Shown here: in pieces, positions 23,862 through 37,200 of the stretch
Numbering within the stretch: the stretch's first letter is position 1
Layout of the letters: the number at the start of each line of letters is the position of its first letter
NCBI GenBank assembly: GCA_027886175.1
Contig: JAJNNQ010000093.1
Span: 124,001-188,000, forward strand
Length of the DNA: 64,000 nt
Direction of reading: 5' to 3'
Source: Phylloscopus collybita
Lineage: Eukaryota > Chordata > Aves > Passeriformes > Phylloscopidae
Translations under genes and position numbers: made by a program
Notes under the pieces: model-generated
The model's input: only the letters and a program-made list of their open reading frames with translations
What the model was told of the DNA's origin: nothing
Database searches by the model: none

Positions 23862-26800
23862 GAGATATCCTCATTTGTATGGAATTTCAGCAGACAGAAG
23901 CCCAGTGGCAGGCAGACAGCATTAGACACGAAGAGTGTACCTTTTCCATGGGAAACCCAAGTCTCCATTCCCTGTTCCTGATGTCAGTTTGTAAGAGGCC
24001 TTTGGCACTACAAGGGCAGACAAACTTCCGTCTGGTGGCTGATTGCATCAGGGAGATATCCTCATTTGTGAGGAATTTCAGCAGGCAGAACCCCAGTGGC
24101 AGGCAAACAGCATTAGACACGAACGGTGGCCCATTTCCATGGGAAACCAAAGTCTCCAACCCAGGCTCCTGATGTCAGTTTTTAGGAGGTCTTTGGCATT
24201 AAAAGGGTAGACAAACTTCCATCTGGTGGGAAATTGCGTTTGGGAGATATCCTCATTTGTATGGAATTTTAGTAGGCATATGCCCCCTGGCAGGCAGACA
24301 GCATTAGACACAAACAGTGGCCCTTTTCCATGGGAAACCAAAATCTCCACCCCATGTTGCAAATGTCACTTTGTAGGAGGCGTTTTCCAATATAAGGGAG
24401 GAGAAACTTCCATCTGGTTGTAGATTGCACCTGGGAGATATCCTCATTTCTATAGAATTTTAGTGGAATTATAGTAGGCAGAATCCCAGCGGAAGGCAGA
24501 GAGAATTAGACAGGAACAGTGGCCCGTTTCCTAAGGAAACCAAAGTCTCCATCCCACATTCCTGATGTCAGGTTGTCGGAGGCCTTTGGCATTAAAAGGG
24601 CAGACAAACTTCCATCTGGTGGGAAATTGCATTTGGGAGATATCCTCATTTGTAGGGAATTTTAGTAGGTATATGCCCACGGGCAGGAAGACAGCATTAA
24701 ACACCAAGGGTGGGCCTTTTCCATGGGAAACCAAAGCGTCCTCTCCAGATTCCTGATGTCAGTTTGTAGGAGGCCGTTGGCATTACAAGGGCAGAAAAAA
24801 CTTTCAACTGGTGGTAGACTCCAACTGGGAGATATCATCATTTGTATGGGTTTTTACTAGGCATAAGCCCAGTGGCAGGCACATAGCATTAGACACAAAC
24901 GGTGGCCCATTTCCATGGGAAAAGATAGTCTCCACCCCACGGTCCTGATGTTAGTTTTTAGGAGGCCTTTGGCACTACGAGGGCAGACAAACGTCCACGT
25001 GGTTGTAGATTGCACCTGGGAGATATCCTCATTTGTATAGAACTTTAGTGGAATTTTAGTAGGCATAAGCCCAGTGGCTGGCAGACAGCATTAGACACAA
25101 ACGGTGGCCCATTTCTATGGGAAACCACAGTCTCCACCCCACGTTCCTGCTGTCAGTTTTTAGGAGGCATTTGGCACTACGAGGGCAGACAAACTTCCAC
25201 CTGGTGGTAGATTGCACCTGGGAGATATCCTCATTTGTATGGAATTTTAGAGGAATTTTAGTAGGCAGAATCCCAGCGGCAGGCAGGCAGAATTAGACAT
25301 GAATAGTGGCCCATTTCCATGGGAAACCAAAGTCTCCACCCCAGGTTCCTGATGTCATTTTTTAGCCGGCCTCTGGCACTACAAGAGGAGACTAACTTCC
25401 AACTGCTGGCATATTGCATCTGGGAGATACCCTCATTTGTATGTAATTTTAGTATCCATAAGCCCAGTAGCAGGCAGACAGCATAAGATACGAACGGTGG
25501 CCCTTTTCCATGGGAAACCAAAGTCTCCGCCCCAGGTTCCTGATGTCAATTTGTAGGAAGCCTTTGGCTCTACAGGGGCAGACAAACTTCTATCTGGTGG
25601 TAGATTGCACCTGGGAGACATCCTCATTTGTAAGGAATTTTAGTGGTATTTTAATAGGCAGAAGCCTAGTGGCAGGAACACATCATTAGACACGAACGCT
25701 GGCCCATTTCCATGGGAAACCAAAGTCTCCACTCCAGGTTCCTGGTGTCAGTTTGGAGGAGGCCTTTGGCACTACGAAGGCAGACAAACTTCCATCTGGT
25801 GGTAGATTGCACCTGGGAAATATCCTCATTTGTATGGAACTTCAGCAGTCATAACCTCAGTGCCAGGCAGACAGCATTAGACAGGAACGGTGGTCCTTTT
25901 CCATGGGAAACCAAAGTCTCCACCCTAGGTTCCTGCTGGCAGTTTGTAGGAGGCCTTTGGAAACACAAGGGCAGAGAAAGGTCCATCTGGTGTTTGATTG
26001 CACCTGGCAGATATTCTCATTTGTATGGAATTGTAGTGGAATTTTAGTAGGCATAAGCCCAGCGGCAGGCAGACAGAATTAGACATGAATAGTGGAATAT
26101 TTCCATGGGAAACCAAAGTCTCCACCCCAGGTTCATGATGTCATTTTCTAGGAGGCCTCTGGCACTACAAGAGGAGACAACCTTCCAACTGGTGGCATAT
26201 TGCATCTGGGAGATATCCTCATTTGTATGTAATTTTAGTAGCCATAAGCCCAGTGGCTGGCAGACAGCATTAGACACTAACGGTGGCCTTTTTCCATGGG
26301 AAACCAAAGTCTCCGCCCCAGGTTCCTGATATCAATTTGTAGGAAGCCTTTGGCATTACAGGGCAGACAAACTTCCATGTGGTAGTAGATTGCACCTGGG
26401 AGACATCCTCATTTGTATGGAATTTTAGTGGGATTTTAATAGGCAGAAGCCTAGTGGCAGGCACACAGCATTAGACACGAACGCTGGCCCATTTCCATGG
26501 GAAACCAAAGTCTCCACCCCACGGTCCTGATGTCAGTTTGTAAGAGGCCTTTGGCACTAAAAGGGCAGACAAAGTTCCATCTGATGGTTGATTGCATCGA
26601 GGAGATATCCTCATTTGTATGGAATTTCAGCAGACAGAAGCCCAGTGGCAGGCAGACAGCATTAGACACGAACGGTGCCCCTTTCCCATGGGAAACCAAA
26701 GTCTCCACCCCACGTTCCTGATGTCAGTTTGTAAGAGGCGTTTGGAGCTACAAGGGCAGAAAAACTTCCATCTGGTGGTAGATTGCACCTGGGAGATATC

Positions 26801-27399
26801 CTAATTTCCATGGAATTTTAGTGGAATTTTAGTAGGAAGAAGCCCAGTGGCAGGCACATAGCATTAGACACAAACGGTGGCCCATTTCCATGGGAAAAGT
26901 AGAGTCTCCACCCCACGTTCCTGATGTCAGTTTTTAGGAGGGCTTTGGCACTACAAGGGCAGAGAAACTTCCATCTGGTTGTAGATTGCACCTGAGAGAT
27001 ATCCTCATTTATATAGAATTTTAGTGGAATTTTTGTAGGCATAAGCCCAGTGGCTGGCAGACAGCATTAGACACAAACGGTGGCCCATTTCCTTGGGAAA
27101 CCAAAGTCTCCACCCCACGTTCCTGATGTCAGTTCTTAGGAGGCCTTTGGCACTATGAGGGCAGACAAACTTCCACCTGGTGGTAGATTACACCTGGGAG
27201 ATATCCTCATTTGTATGGAATTTGAGTGGAATTTTAGTAGGCAGAATCCCAGCGGCAGTCAGACAGAATTAGACATGAATAGTGGCGCATTTCCATGGGA
27301 AACCAAAGTCTCCACCCCAGGTTCCTGATGTCATTTTCTAGGAGGCCTCTGGCACTACAAGATGAGACAAACTTCCAACTGGTGGCATATTGCATCTGG
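23862..27399 (+). repeat. HOR1 unit 7 (18 monomers, 3538 bp, type A)
   Basis: It matches units 1 and 4 at multiples of 10,212 bp and includes the extra monomer at 26315-26515. It starts the third super-repeat copy. Confidence 0.95.
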
Positions 27400-30300
27400 G
27401 AGATATCCTCATTTGTATGGAATTTCAGCAGACAGAAGCCCAGTGGCAGGCAGACAGCATTAGACACGAAGAGTGTACCTTTTCCATGGGAAACCCAAGT
27501 CTCCATTCCCTGTTCCTGATGTCAGTTTGTAAGAGGCCTTTGGCACTACAAGGGCAGACAAACTTCCGTCTGGTGGCTGATTGCATCAGGGAGATATCCT
27601 CATTTGTGAGGAATTTCAGCAGGCAGAACCCCAGTGGCAGGCAAACAGCATTAGACACGAACGGTGGCCCATTTCCATGGGAAACCAAAGTCTCCAACCC
27701 AGGCTCCTGATGTCAGTTTTTAGGAGGTCTTTGGCATTAAAAGGGTAGACAAACTTCCATCTGGTGGGAAATTGCGTTTGGGAGATATCCTCATTTGTAT
27801 GGAATTTTAGTAGGCATATGCCCCCTGGCAGGCAGACAGCATTAGACACAAACAGTGGCCCTTTTCCATGGGAAACCAAAATCTCCACCCCATGTTGCAA
27901 ATGTCACTTTGTAGGAGGCGTTTTCCAATATAAGGGAGGAGAAACTTCCATCTGGTTGTAGATTGCACCTGGGAGATATCCTCATTTCTATAGAATTTTA
28001 GTGGAATTATAGTAGGCAGAATCCCAGCGGAAGGCAGAGAGAATTAGACAGGAACAGTGGCCCGTTTCCTAAGGAAACCAAAGTCTCCATCCCACATTCC
28101 TGATGTCAGGTTGTCGGAGGCCTTTGGCATTAAAAGGGCAGACAAACTTCCATCTGGTGGGAAATTGCATTTGGGAGATATCCTCATTTGTAGGGAATTT
28201 TAGTAGGTATATGCCCACGGGCAGGAAGACAGCATTAAACACCAAGGGTGGGCTTTTTCCATGGGAAACCAAAGCGTCCTCTCCAGATTCCTGATGTCAG
28301 TTTGTAGGAGGCCGTTGGCATTACAAGGGCAGAAAAAACTTTCAACTGGTGGTAGACTCCAACTGGGAGATATCATCATTTGTATGGGTTTTTACTAGGC
28401 ATAAGCCCAGTGGCAGGCACATAGCATTAGACACAAACGGTGGCCCATTTCCATGGGAAAAGATAGTCTCCACCCCACGGTCCTGATGTTAGTTTTTAGG
28501 AGGCCTTTGGCACTACGAGGGCAGACAAACGTCCACGTGGTTGTAGATTGCACCTGGGAGATATCCTCATTTGTATAGAACTTTAGTGGAATTTTAGTAG
28601 GCATAAGCCCAGTGGCTGGCAGACAGCATTAGACACAAACGGTGGCCCATTTCTATGGGAAACCACAGTCTCCACCCCACGTTCCTGCTGTCAGTTTTTA
28701 GGAGGCATTTGGCACTACGAGGGCAGACAAACTTCCACCTGGTGGTAGATTGCACCTGGGAGATATCCTCATTTGTATGGAATTTTAGAGGAATTTTAGT
28801 AGGCAGAATCCCAGCGGCAGGCAGGCAGAATTAGACATGAATAGTGGCCCATTTCCATGGGAAACCAAAGTCTCCACCTCAGGTTCCTGATGTCATTTTT
28901 TAGGCGGCCTCTGGCACTACAAGAGGAGACTAACTTCCAACTGCTGGCATATTGCATCTGGGAGATACCCTCATTTGTATGTAATTTTAGTATCCATAAG
29001 CCCAGTAGCAGGCAGACAGCATAAGATACGAACGGTGGCCCTTTTCCATGGGAAACCAAAGTCTCGGCCCCAGGTTCCTGATGTCAATTTGTAGGAAGCC
29101 TTTGGCTCTACAGGGGCAGACAAACTTCTATCTGGTGGTAGATTGCACCTGGGAGACATCCTCATTTGTAAGGAATTTTAGTGGTATTTTAATAGGCAGA
29201 AGCCTAGTGGCAGGAACACATCATTAGACACGAACGCTGGCCCATTTCCATGGGAAACCAAAGTCTCCACTCCAGGTTCCTGGTGTCAGTTTGGAGGAGG
29301 CCTTTGGCACTACGAAGGCAGACAAACTTCCATCTGGTGGTAGATTGCACCTGGGAAATATCCTCATTTGTATGGAACTTCAGCAGTCATAACCTCAGTG
29401 CCAGGCAGACAGCATTAGACAGGAACGGTGGTCCTTTTCCATGGGAAACCAAAGTCTCCACCCTAGGTTCCTGCTGGCAGTTTGTAGGAGGCCTTTGGAA
29501 ACACAAGGGCAGAGAAAGGTCCATCTGGTGTTTGATTGCACCTGGCAGATATTCTCATTTGTATGGAATTGTAGTGGAATTTTAGTAGGCATAAGCCCAG
29601 CGGCAGGCAGACAGAATTAGACATGAATAGTGGCCCATTTCCATGGGAAACCAAAGTCTCCACCCCAGGTTCATGATGTCATTTTCTAGGAGGCCTCTGG
29701 CACTACAAGAGGAGACAACCTTCCAACTGGTGGCATATTGCATCTGGGAGATATCCTCATTTGTATGTAATTTTAGTAGCCATAAGCCCAGTGGCTGGCA
29801 GACAGCATTAGACACTAACGGTGGCCTTTTTCCATGGGAAACCAAAGTCTCCACCCCACGGTCCTGATGTCAGTTTGTAAGAGGCCTTTGGCACTAAAAG
29901 GGCAGACAAAGTTCCATCTGATGGTTGATTGCATCGAGGAGATATCCTCATTTGTATGGAATTTCAGCAGACAGAAGCCCAGTGGCAGGCAGACAGCATT
30001 AGACACGAACGGTGCCCCTTTCCCATGGGAAACCAAAGTCTCCACCCCACGTTCCTGATGTCAGTTTGTAAGAGGCGTTTGGAGCTACAAGGGCAGAAAA
30101 ACTTCCATCTGGTGGTAGATTGCACCTGGGAGATATCCTAATTTCCATGGAATTTTAGTGGAATTTTAGTAGGAAGAAGCCCAGTGGCAGGCACATAGCA
30201 TTAGACACAAACGGTGGCCCATTTCCATGGGAAAAGTAGAGTCTCCACCCCACGTTCCTGATGTCAGTTTTTAGGAGGGCTTTGGCACTACAAGGGCAGA

Positions 30301-30736
30301 GAAACTTCCATCTGGTTGTAGATTGCACCTGAGAGATATCCTCATTTATATAGAATTTTAGTGGAATTTTTGTAGGCATAAGCCCAGTGGCTGGCAGACA
30401 GCATTAGACACAAACGGTGGCCCATTTCCTTGGGAAACCAAAGTCTCCACCCCACGTTCCTGATGTCAGTTCTTAGGAGGCCTTTGGCACTATGAGGGCA
30501 GACAAACTTCCACCTGGTGGTAGATTACACCTGGGAGATATCCTCATTTGTATGGAATTTGAGTGGAATTTTAGTAGGCAGAATCCCAGCGGCAGTCAGA
30601 CAGAATTAGACATGAATAGTGGCGCATTTCCATGGGAAACCAAAGTCTCCACCCCAGGTTCCTGATGTCATTTTCTAGGAGGCCTCTGGCACTACAAGAT
30701 GAGACAAACTTCCAACTGGTGGCATATTGCATCTGG
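27400..30736 (+). repeat. HOR1 unit 8 (17 monomers, 3337 bp, type B)
   Basis: It carries all type B markers (GTGGGCTTTTTCC, CACCTCAGG, CTCGGCCCC, GTGGCCCATTTCC) at +10,212 bp from unit 5. Confidence 0.95.
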
Positions 30737-33700
30737 GAGATATCCTCATTTGTATGGAATTTCAGCAGACAGAAGCCCAGTGGCAGGCAGACAGCATTAG
30801 ACACGAAGAGTGTACCTTTTCCATGGGAAACCCAAGTCTCCATTCCCTGTTCCTGATGTCAGTTTGTAAGAGGCCTTTGGCACTACAAGGGCAGACAAAC
30901 TTCCGTCTGGTGGCTGATTGCATCAGGGAGATATCCTCATTTGTGAGGAATTTCAGCAGGCAGAACCCCAGTGGCAGGCAAACAGCATTAGACACGAACG
31001 GTGGCCCATTTCCATGGGAAACCAAAGTCTCCAACCCAGGCTCCTGATGTCAGTTTTTAGGAGGTCTTTGGCATTAAAAGGGTAGACAAACTTCCATCTG
31101 GTGGGAAATTGCGTTTGGGAGATATCCTCATTTGTATGGAATTTTAGTAGGCATATGCCCCCTGGCAGGCAGACAGCATTAGACACAAACAGTGGCCCTT
31201 TTCCATGGGAAACCAAAATCTCCACCCCATGTTGCAAATGTCACTTTGTAGGAGGCGTTTTCCAATATAAGGGAGGAGAAACTTCCATCTGGTTGTAGAT
31301 TGCACCTGGGAGATATCCTCATTTCTATAGAATTTTAGTGGAATTATAGTAGGCAGAATCCCAGCGGAAGGCAGAGAGAATTAGACAGGAACAGTGGCCC
31401 GTTTCCTAAGGAAACCAAAGTCTCCATCCCACATTCCTGATGTCAGGTTGTCGGAGGCCTTTGGCATTAAAAGGGCAGACAAACTTCCATCTGGTGGGAA
31501 ATTGCATTTGGGAGATATCCTCATTTGTAGGGAATTTTAGTAGGTATATGCCCACGGGCAGGAAGACAGCATTAAACACCAAGGGTGGGCCTTTTCCATG
31601 GGAAACCAAAGCGTCCTCTCCAGATTCCTGATGTCAGTTTGTAGGAGGCCGTTGGCATTACAAGGGCAGAAAAAACTTTCAACTGGTGGTAGACTCCAAC
31701 TGGGAGATATCATCATTTGTATGGGTTTTTACTAGGCATAAGCCCAGTGGCAGGCACATAGCATTAGACACAAACGGTGGCCCATTTCCATGGGAAAAGA
31801 TAGTCTCCACCCCACGGTCCTGATGTTAGTTTTTAGGAGGCCTTTGGCACTACGAGGGCAGACAAACGTCCACGTGGTTGTAGATTGCACCTGGGAGATA
31901 TCCTCATTTGTATAGAACTTTAGTGGAATTTTAGTAGGCATAAGCCCAGTGGCTGGCAGACAGCATTAGACACAAACGGTGGCCCATTTCTATGGGAAAC
32001 CACAGTCTCCACCCCACGTTCCTGCTGTCAGTTTTTAGGAGGCATTTGGCACTACGAGGGCAGACAAACTTCCACCTGGTGGTAGATTGCACCTGGGAGA
32101 TATCCTCATTTGTATGGAATTTTAGAGGAATTTTAGTAGGCAGAATCCCAGCGGCAGGCAGGCAGAATTAGACATGAATAGTGGCCCATTTCCATGGGAA
32201 ACCAAAGTCTCCACCCCAGGTTCCTGATGTCATTTTTTAGGCGGCCTCTGGCACTACAAGAGGAGACTAACTTCCAACTGCTGGCATATTGCATCTGGGA
32301 GATACCCTCATTTGTATGTAATTTTAGTATCCATAAGCCCAGTAGCAGGCAGACAGCATAAGATACGAACGGTGGCCCTTTTCCATGGGAAACCAAAGTC
32401 TCCGCCCCAGGTTCCTGATGTCAATTTGTAGGAAGCCTTTGGCTCTACAGGGCCAGACAAACTTCTATCTGGTGGTAGATTGCACCTGGGAGACATCCTC
32501 ATTTGTAAGGAATTTTAGTGGTATTTTAATAGGCAGAAGCCTAGTGGCAGGAACACATCATTAGACACGAACGCTGGCCCATTTCCATGGGAAACCAAAG
32601 TCTCCACTCCAGGTTCCTGGTGTCAGTTTGGAGGAGGCCTTTGGCACTACGAAGGCAGACAAACTTCCATCTGGTGGTAGATTGCACCTGGGAAATATCC
32701 TCATTTGTATGGAACTTCAGCAGTCATAACCTCAGTGCCAGGCAGACAGCATTAGACAGGAACGGTGGTCCTTTTCCATGGGAAACCAAAGTCTCCACCC
32801 TAGGTTCCTGCTGGCAGTTTGTAGGAGGCCTTTGGAAACACAAGGGCAGAGAAAGGTCCATCTGGTGTTTGATTGCACCTGGCAGATATTCTCATTTGTA
32901 TGGAATTGTAGTGGAATTTTAGTAGGCATAAGCCCAGCGGCAGGCAGACAGAATTAGACATGAATAGTGGCCCATTTCCATGGGAAACCAAAGTCTCCAC
33001 CCCAGGTTCATGATGTCATTTTCTAGGAGGCCTCTGGCACTACAAGAGGAGACAACCTTCCAACTGGTGGCATATTGCATCTGGGAGATATCCTCATTTG
33101 TATGTAATTTTAGTAGCCATAAGCCCAGTGGCTGGCAGACAGCATTAGACACTAACGGTGGCCTTTTTCCATGGGAAACCAAAGTCTCCGCCCCAGGTTC
33201 CTGATATCAATTTGTAGGAAGCCTTTGGCATTACAGGGCAGACAAACTTCCATGTGGTAGTAGATTGCACCTGGGAGACATCCTCATTTGTATGGAATTT
33301 TAGTGGGATTTTAATAGGCAGAAGCCTAGTGGCAGGCACACAGCATTAGACACGAACGCTGGCCCATTTCCATGGGAAACCAAAGTCTCCACCCCACGGT
33401 CCTGATGTCAGTTTGTAAGAGGCCTTTGGCACTAAAAGGGCAGACAAAGTTCCATCTGATGGTTGATTGCATCGAGGAGATATCCTCATTTGTATGGAAT
33501 TTCAGCAGACAGAAGCCCAGTGGCAGGCAGACAGCATTAGACACGAACGGTGCCCCTTTCCCATGGGAAACCAAAGTCTCCACCCCACGTTCCTGATGTC
33601 AGTTTGTAAGAGGCGTTTGGAGCTACAAGGGCAGAAAAACTTCCATCTGGTGGTAGATTGCACCTGGGAGATATCCTAATTTCCATGGAATTTTAGTGGA

Positions 33701-34274
33701 ATTTTAGTAGGAAGAAGCCCAGTGGCAGGCACATAGCATTAGACACAAACGGTGGCCCATTTCCATGGGAAAAGTAGAGTCTCCACCCCACGTTCCTGAT
33801 GTCAGTTTTTAGGAGGGCTTTGGCACTACAAGGGCAGAGAAACTTCCATCTGGTTGTAGATTGCACCTGAGAGATATCCTCATTTATATAGAATTTTAGT
33901 GGAATTTTTGTAGGCATAAGCCCAGTGGCTGGCAGACAGCATTAGACACAAACGGTGGCCCATTTCCTTGGGAAACCAAAGTCTCCACCCCACGTTCCTG
34001 ATGTCAGTTCTTAGGAGGCCTTTGGCACTATGAGGGCAGACAAACTTCCACCTGGTGGTAGATTACACCTGGGAGATATCCTCATTTGTATGGAATTTGA
34101 GTGGAATTTTAGTAGGCAGAATCCCAGCGGCAGTCAGACAGAATTAGACATGAATAGTGGCGCATTTCCATGGGAAACCAAAGTCTCCACCCCAGGTTCC
34201 TGATGTCATTTTCTAGGAGGCCTCTGGCACTACAAGATGAGACAAACTTCCAACTGGTGGCATATTGCATCTGG
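30737..34274 (+). repeat. HOR1 unit 9 (18 monomers, 3538 bp, mosaic)
   Basis: By position this should be a 17-monomer type C unit, but it has the extra 201-bp monomer (33190-33390) typical of type A. It also has B-like alleles at two sites (TTAGGCGGCC at about 32238 and GTGGCCCATTTCC at about 32967) and A/C alleles at others (CACCCCAGG, CTCCGCCCC). A private change is GGGCCAGAC at about 32451. It is the last regular unit; periodicity breaks right after the 20-bp segment starting at 34275. Confidence 0.92.
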
Positions 34275-37200
34275 GAGATATCCTCATTTGTATGTAATTT
34301 TAGTAGCCATAAGCCCAGTGGCTGGCAGACAGCATTAGACACTAACGGTGGCCCTTTTCAATGGGAAACCAAAGTCTCCGCCCCAGGTTCCTGATATCAA
34401 TTTGTTGGAAGCCTTTGGCACTACAGGGCAGACAAACTTCCATGTGGTAGTAGATTGCACCTGGGAGACATCCTCATTTGTATGGAATTTTAGTGGGATT
34501 TTAATAGGGAGAAGCCTAGTGGCAGGCACACAGCATTAGACACGAACGCTGGCCCATTTCCATGGGAAACCAAAGTCTCCACCCCACGGTCCTGATGTCA
34601 GTTTGTAAGAGGCCTTTGGCACTAAAAGGGCAGACAAAGTTCCAACTGGTGGCATATTGCATCTGGGATATATCCTCATTTGTGAGGAATTTCAGCAGGC
34701 ATAACCCCAGTGACAGGCAGACAGCCTTAGACACGAACAGTGGCCCTTTTCCGTGGGAAACCAAAACCTCCAGCCCATGTTGCAAATGTCACTTTGTAGG
34801 AGGCGTTTTCCAATATAAGGGCAGAGAAACTTCCATCTGGTGGTAGATTACACCTGATAGATATCCTCATTTCTATTGAATTTTAGTGCAATTTTAGTAG
34901 GAAGAAGCCCAGTGGCAGGCAGACAGCATTAAACACGAACAATGGCCCATTTCTATGGGAAACCAAAATCTCCACCCCACGTTCCTGATGTCCGTTTCTA
35001 GAAGGCCTTTGGAATGACAAGGGCAGACAAACTTCCGTCTGGTGGTTGATTGCATCGTGGAGATATCCTCATTTGTATGGAATTTCAGCAGGTAGAAGCC
35101 CAGTGGCAGGCAGATACCATTAGACATGAACGGTGGCCCTTTTCCCATGGGCAGCCAAAAATCTCCAGGCCACGTTCCTGATGTCAGGTTTTAGGAGGCC
35201 TTTGGCAGTACAAGGGCAAACAAACTTCCGTCTGGTGGCTGATTACATCGGGGAGATATCCTCATTTGTATGGAATTTCAGCAGGTAGAAGCCCAGTGGC
35301 AGGCAGAGAGACGTAGACACGTACGGTGGCCCTTTTCCATGGGAAAACAAACTCTCCAACCCAGGCTCCTGATGTCAGTTTGTAGGAGGCCTTTGGCATA
35401 AAAAGGGCAGACAAACTTCCATCTGGTGGGAAATTGCATTTGGGAGATATCCTCATTTGTAGGGAATTTTAGTCGGCATATGTCCACTGGCAGGCAGACA
35501 GCATTGAACAACAAAGGTGGCCCTTTTCCATGGGAAACCAATGCGTCCTCTCCTAATTCCTGATGTCAGTTTGTATGAGGCCGTTGGCATAAGAAGGGCA
35601 GACAAACTTTCAACTGGTGGTAGACTCCATCTGGGAGATATCCTCATTTGTATGGGATTTTACTAGGCATAAGCCCAGTGGCAGGCACATAGCATTAGAC
35701 ACAAACCGTGGCCCATTTCCATGGGAAACCAAAGTCTCCACCGCACGTTCCTGATGTCAGTTTGTAGGAAGCCTTTGGCTCTACAGGGGCAGACAAACTT
35801 CCATCTGGTGGTAGATTGCACCTGGGAGACATCCTCATTTGTATGTACCCATAAGCCCAGTGGCAGGCAGACAACATTAGACACGAACGGTGGCCCTTTT
35901 CCATGGGAAACCAAAGTCTCCGCCCCAGGTTCCTGATGTCAATTTGTAGGAAGCCTTTGGCTCTACAGGGGCAGAGGAACTTCCATCTTGTGGTAGATTG
36001 CACCCGGGAGACATCCTCATTTGCATGGAAATTTAGTGGGATTTTAATAGGCAGAAGCCTAGTGGCAGGCACACATCATTAGACACGAACAATGGACCTT
36101 TTCCATGGGAAACCAAAGTCTCCACCTCACGTTGCTGATGTCAGTTTGTAGGAGGCCTTTGGACCTACAAGGGCAGATGAACTTCCATCTGGTGGTAGAT
36201 TGCACCTGGGAGATATGCTCATTTGAATAGAATTTTAGTAGAATTTTAGTAGGCATAACCACAGTGCCAGGCAGACAGCATTAGACACGAAAGGTGGCCC
36301 ATTTCCCGGGGAAACCAAAGTCTCCATCCCACATGCCTGATATCAGTTTGGACGAGGCCTTTGGTACTACAAGCGCAGACAAACTTCCAACTGGTGGTAG
36401 ATTCCATGTGGGAGATATCCTCATTTGTGAGGAATTTCTGCAGGCATAACCCCAGTGGCAGGCAGACAGCATTAGAAACGAACGGTGCCCCTTTTCCATG
36501 GGAAACCAAAGTCTCCACCCCACGTTCCTGATGTCAGTTTTTAGGAGGCCTTTGGCACTACAAGGGCAGAGAAACTTCCATCTGGTTGTAGATTGTACCT
36601 GGGAGATATCCTCATTTCTATAGAATTTTAGTGGAATTTTAGTAGGCATAAGCCTAGTGGCTGTCAGACAGCATTAGACACAAACGGTGGCCCATTTCTA
36701 TGGGAAACCACAGTCTCCACCCCATGTTCCTGCTGTCAGTTTTTAGGAGGCATTTGGCACTACAAGGGCAGACAAACTTCCACCTGGTGGTAGATTGCAC
36801 CTGGGAGATATCCTCATTTTTATGGAACTTCAGCAGTCATAACCACAGTGCCAGGCAGACAGCATTAGACAGGAACTGTGGTCCTTTTCCTAGGGAAACC
36901 AAAGTCTCCACCCTAGGTTCCCGAGGGCAGTTTGTAGGAGGCCTTTGGAAACACAAGGGCAGAGAAACTTCCATCTGGTGTTTGATTGCACCTGGGAGAT
37001 ATTCTCATTTGTATGGAATTTAAGTGGAATTTTAGTAGGCAGAATCCCAGCGGCAGGCAGACAGAATTAGACATGAATAGTGGCCCATTTCCATGGGAAA
37101 CCAAAGTCTCCACCCCAGGTTCCTGATGTCATTTTCTAGGAGGCCTCTGGCACTACAAGAGGAGGCAAACTTCCAACTGGTGGCATATTGCATCTGGGAG

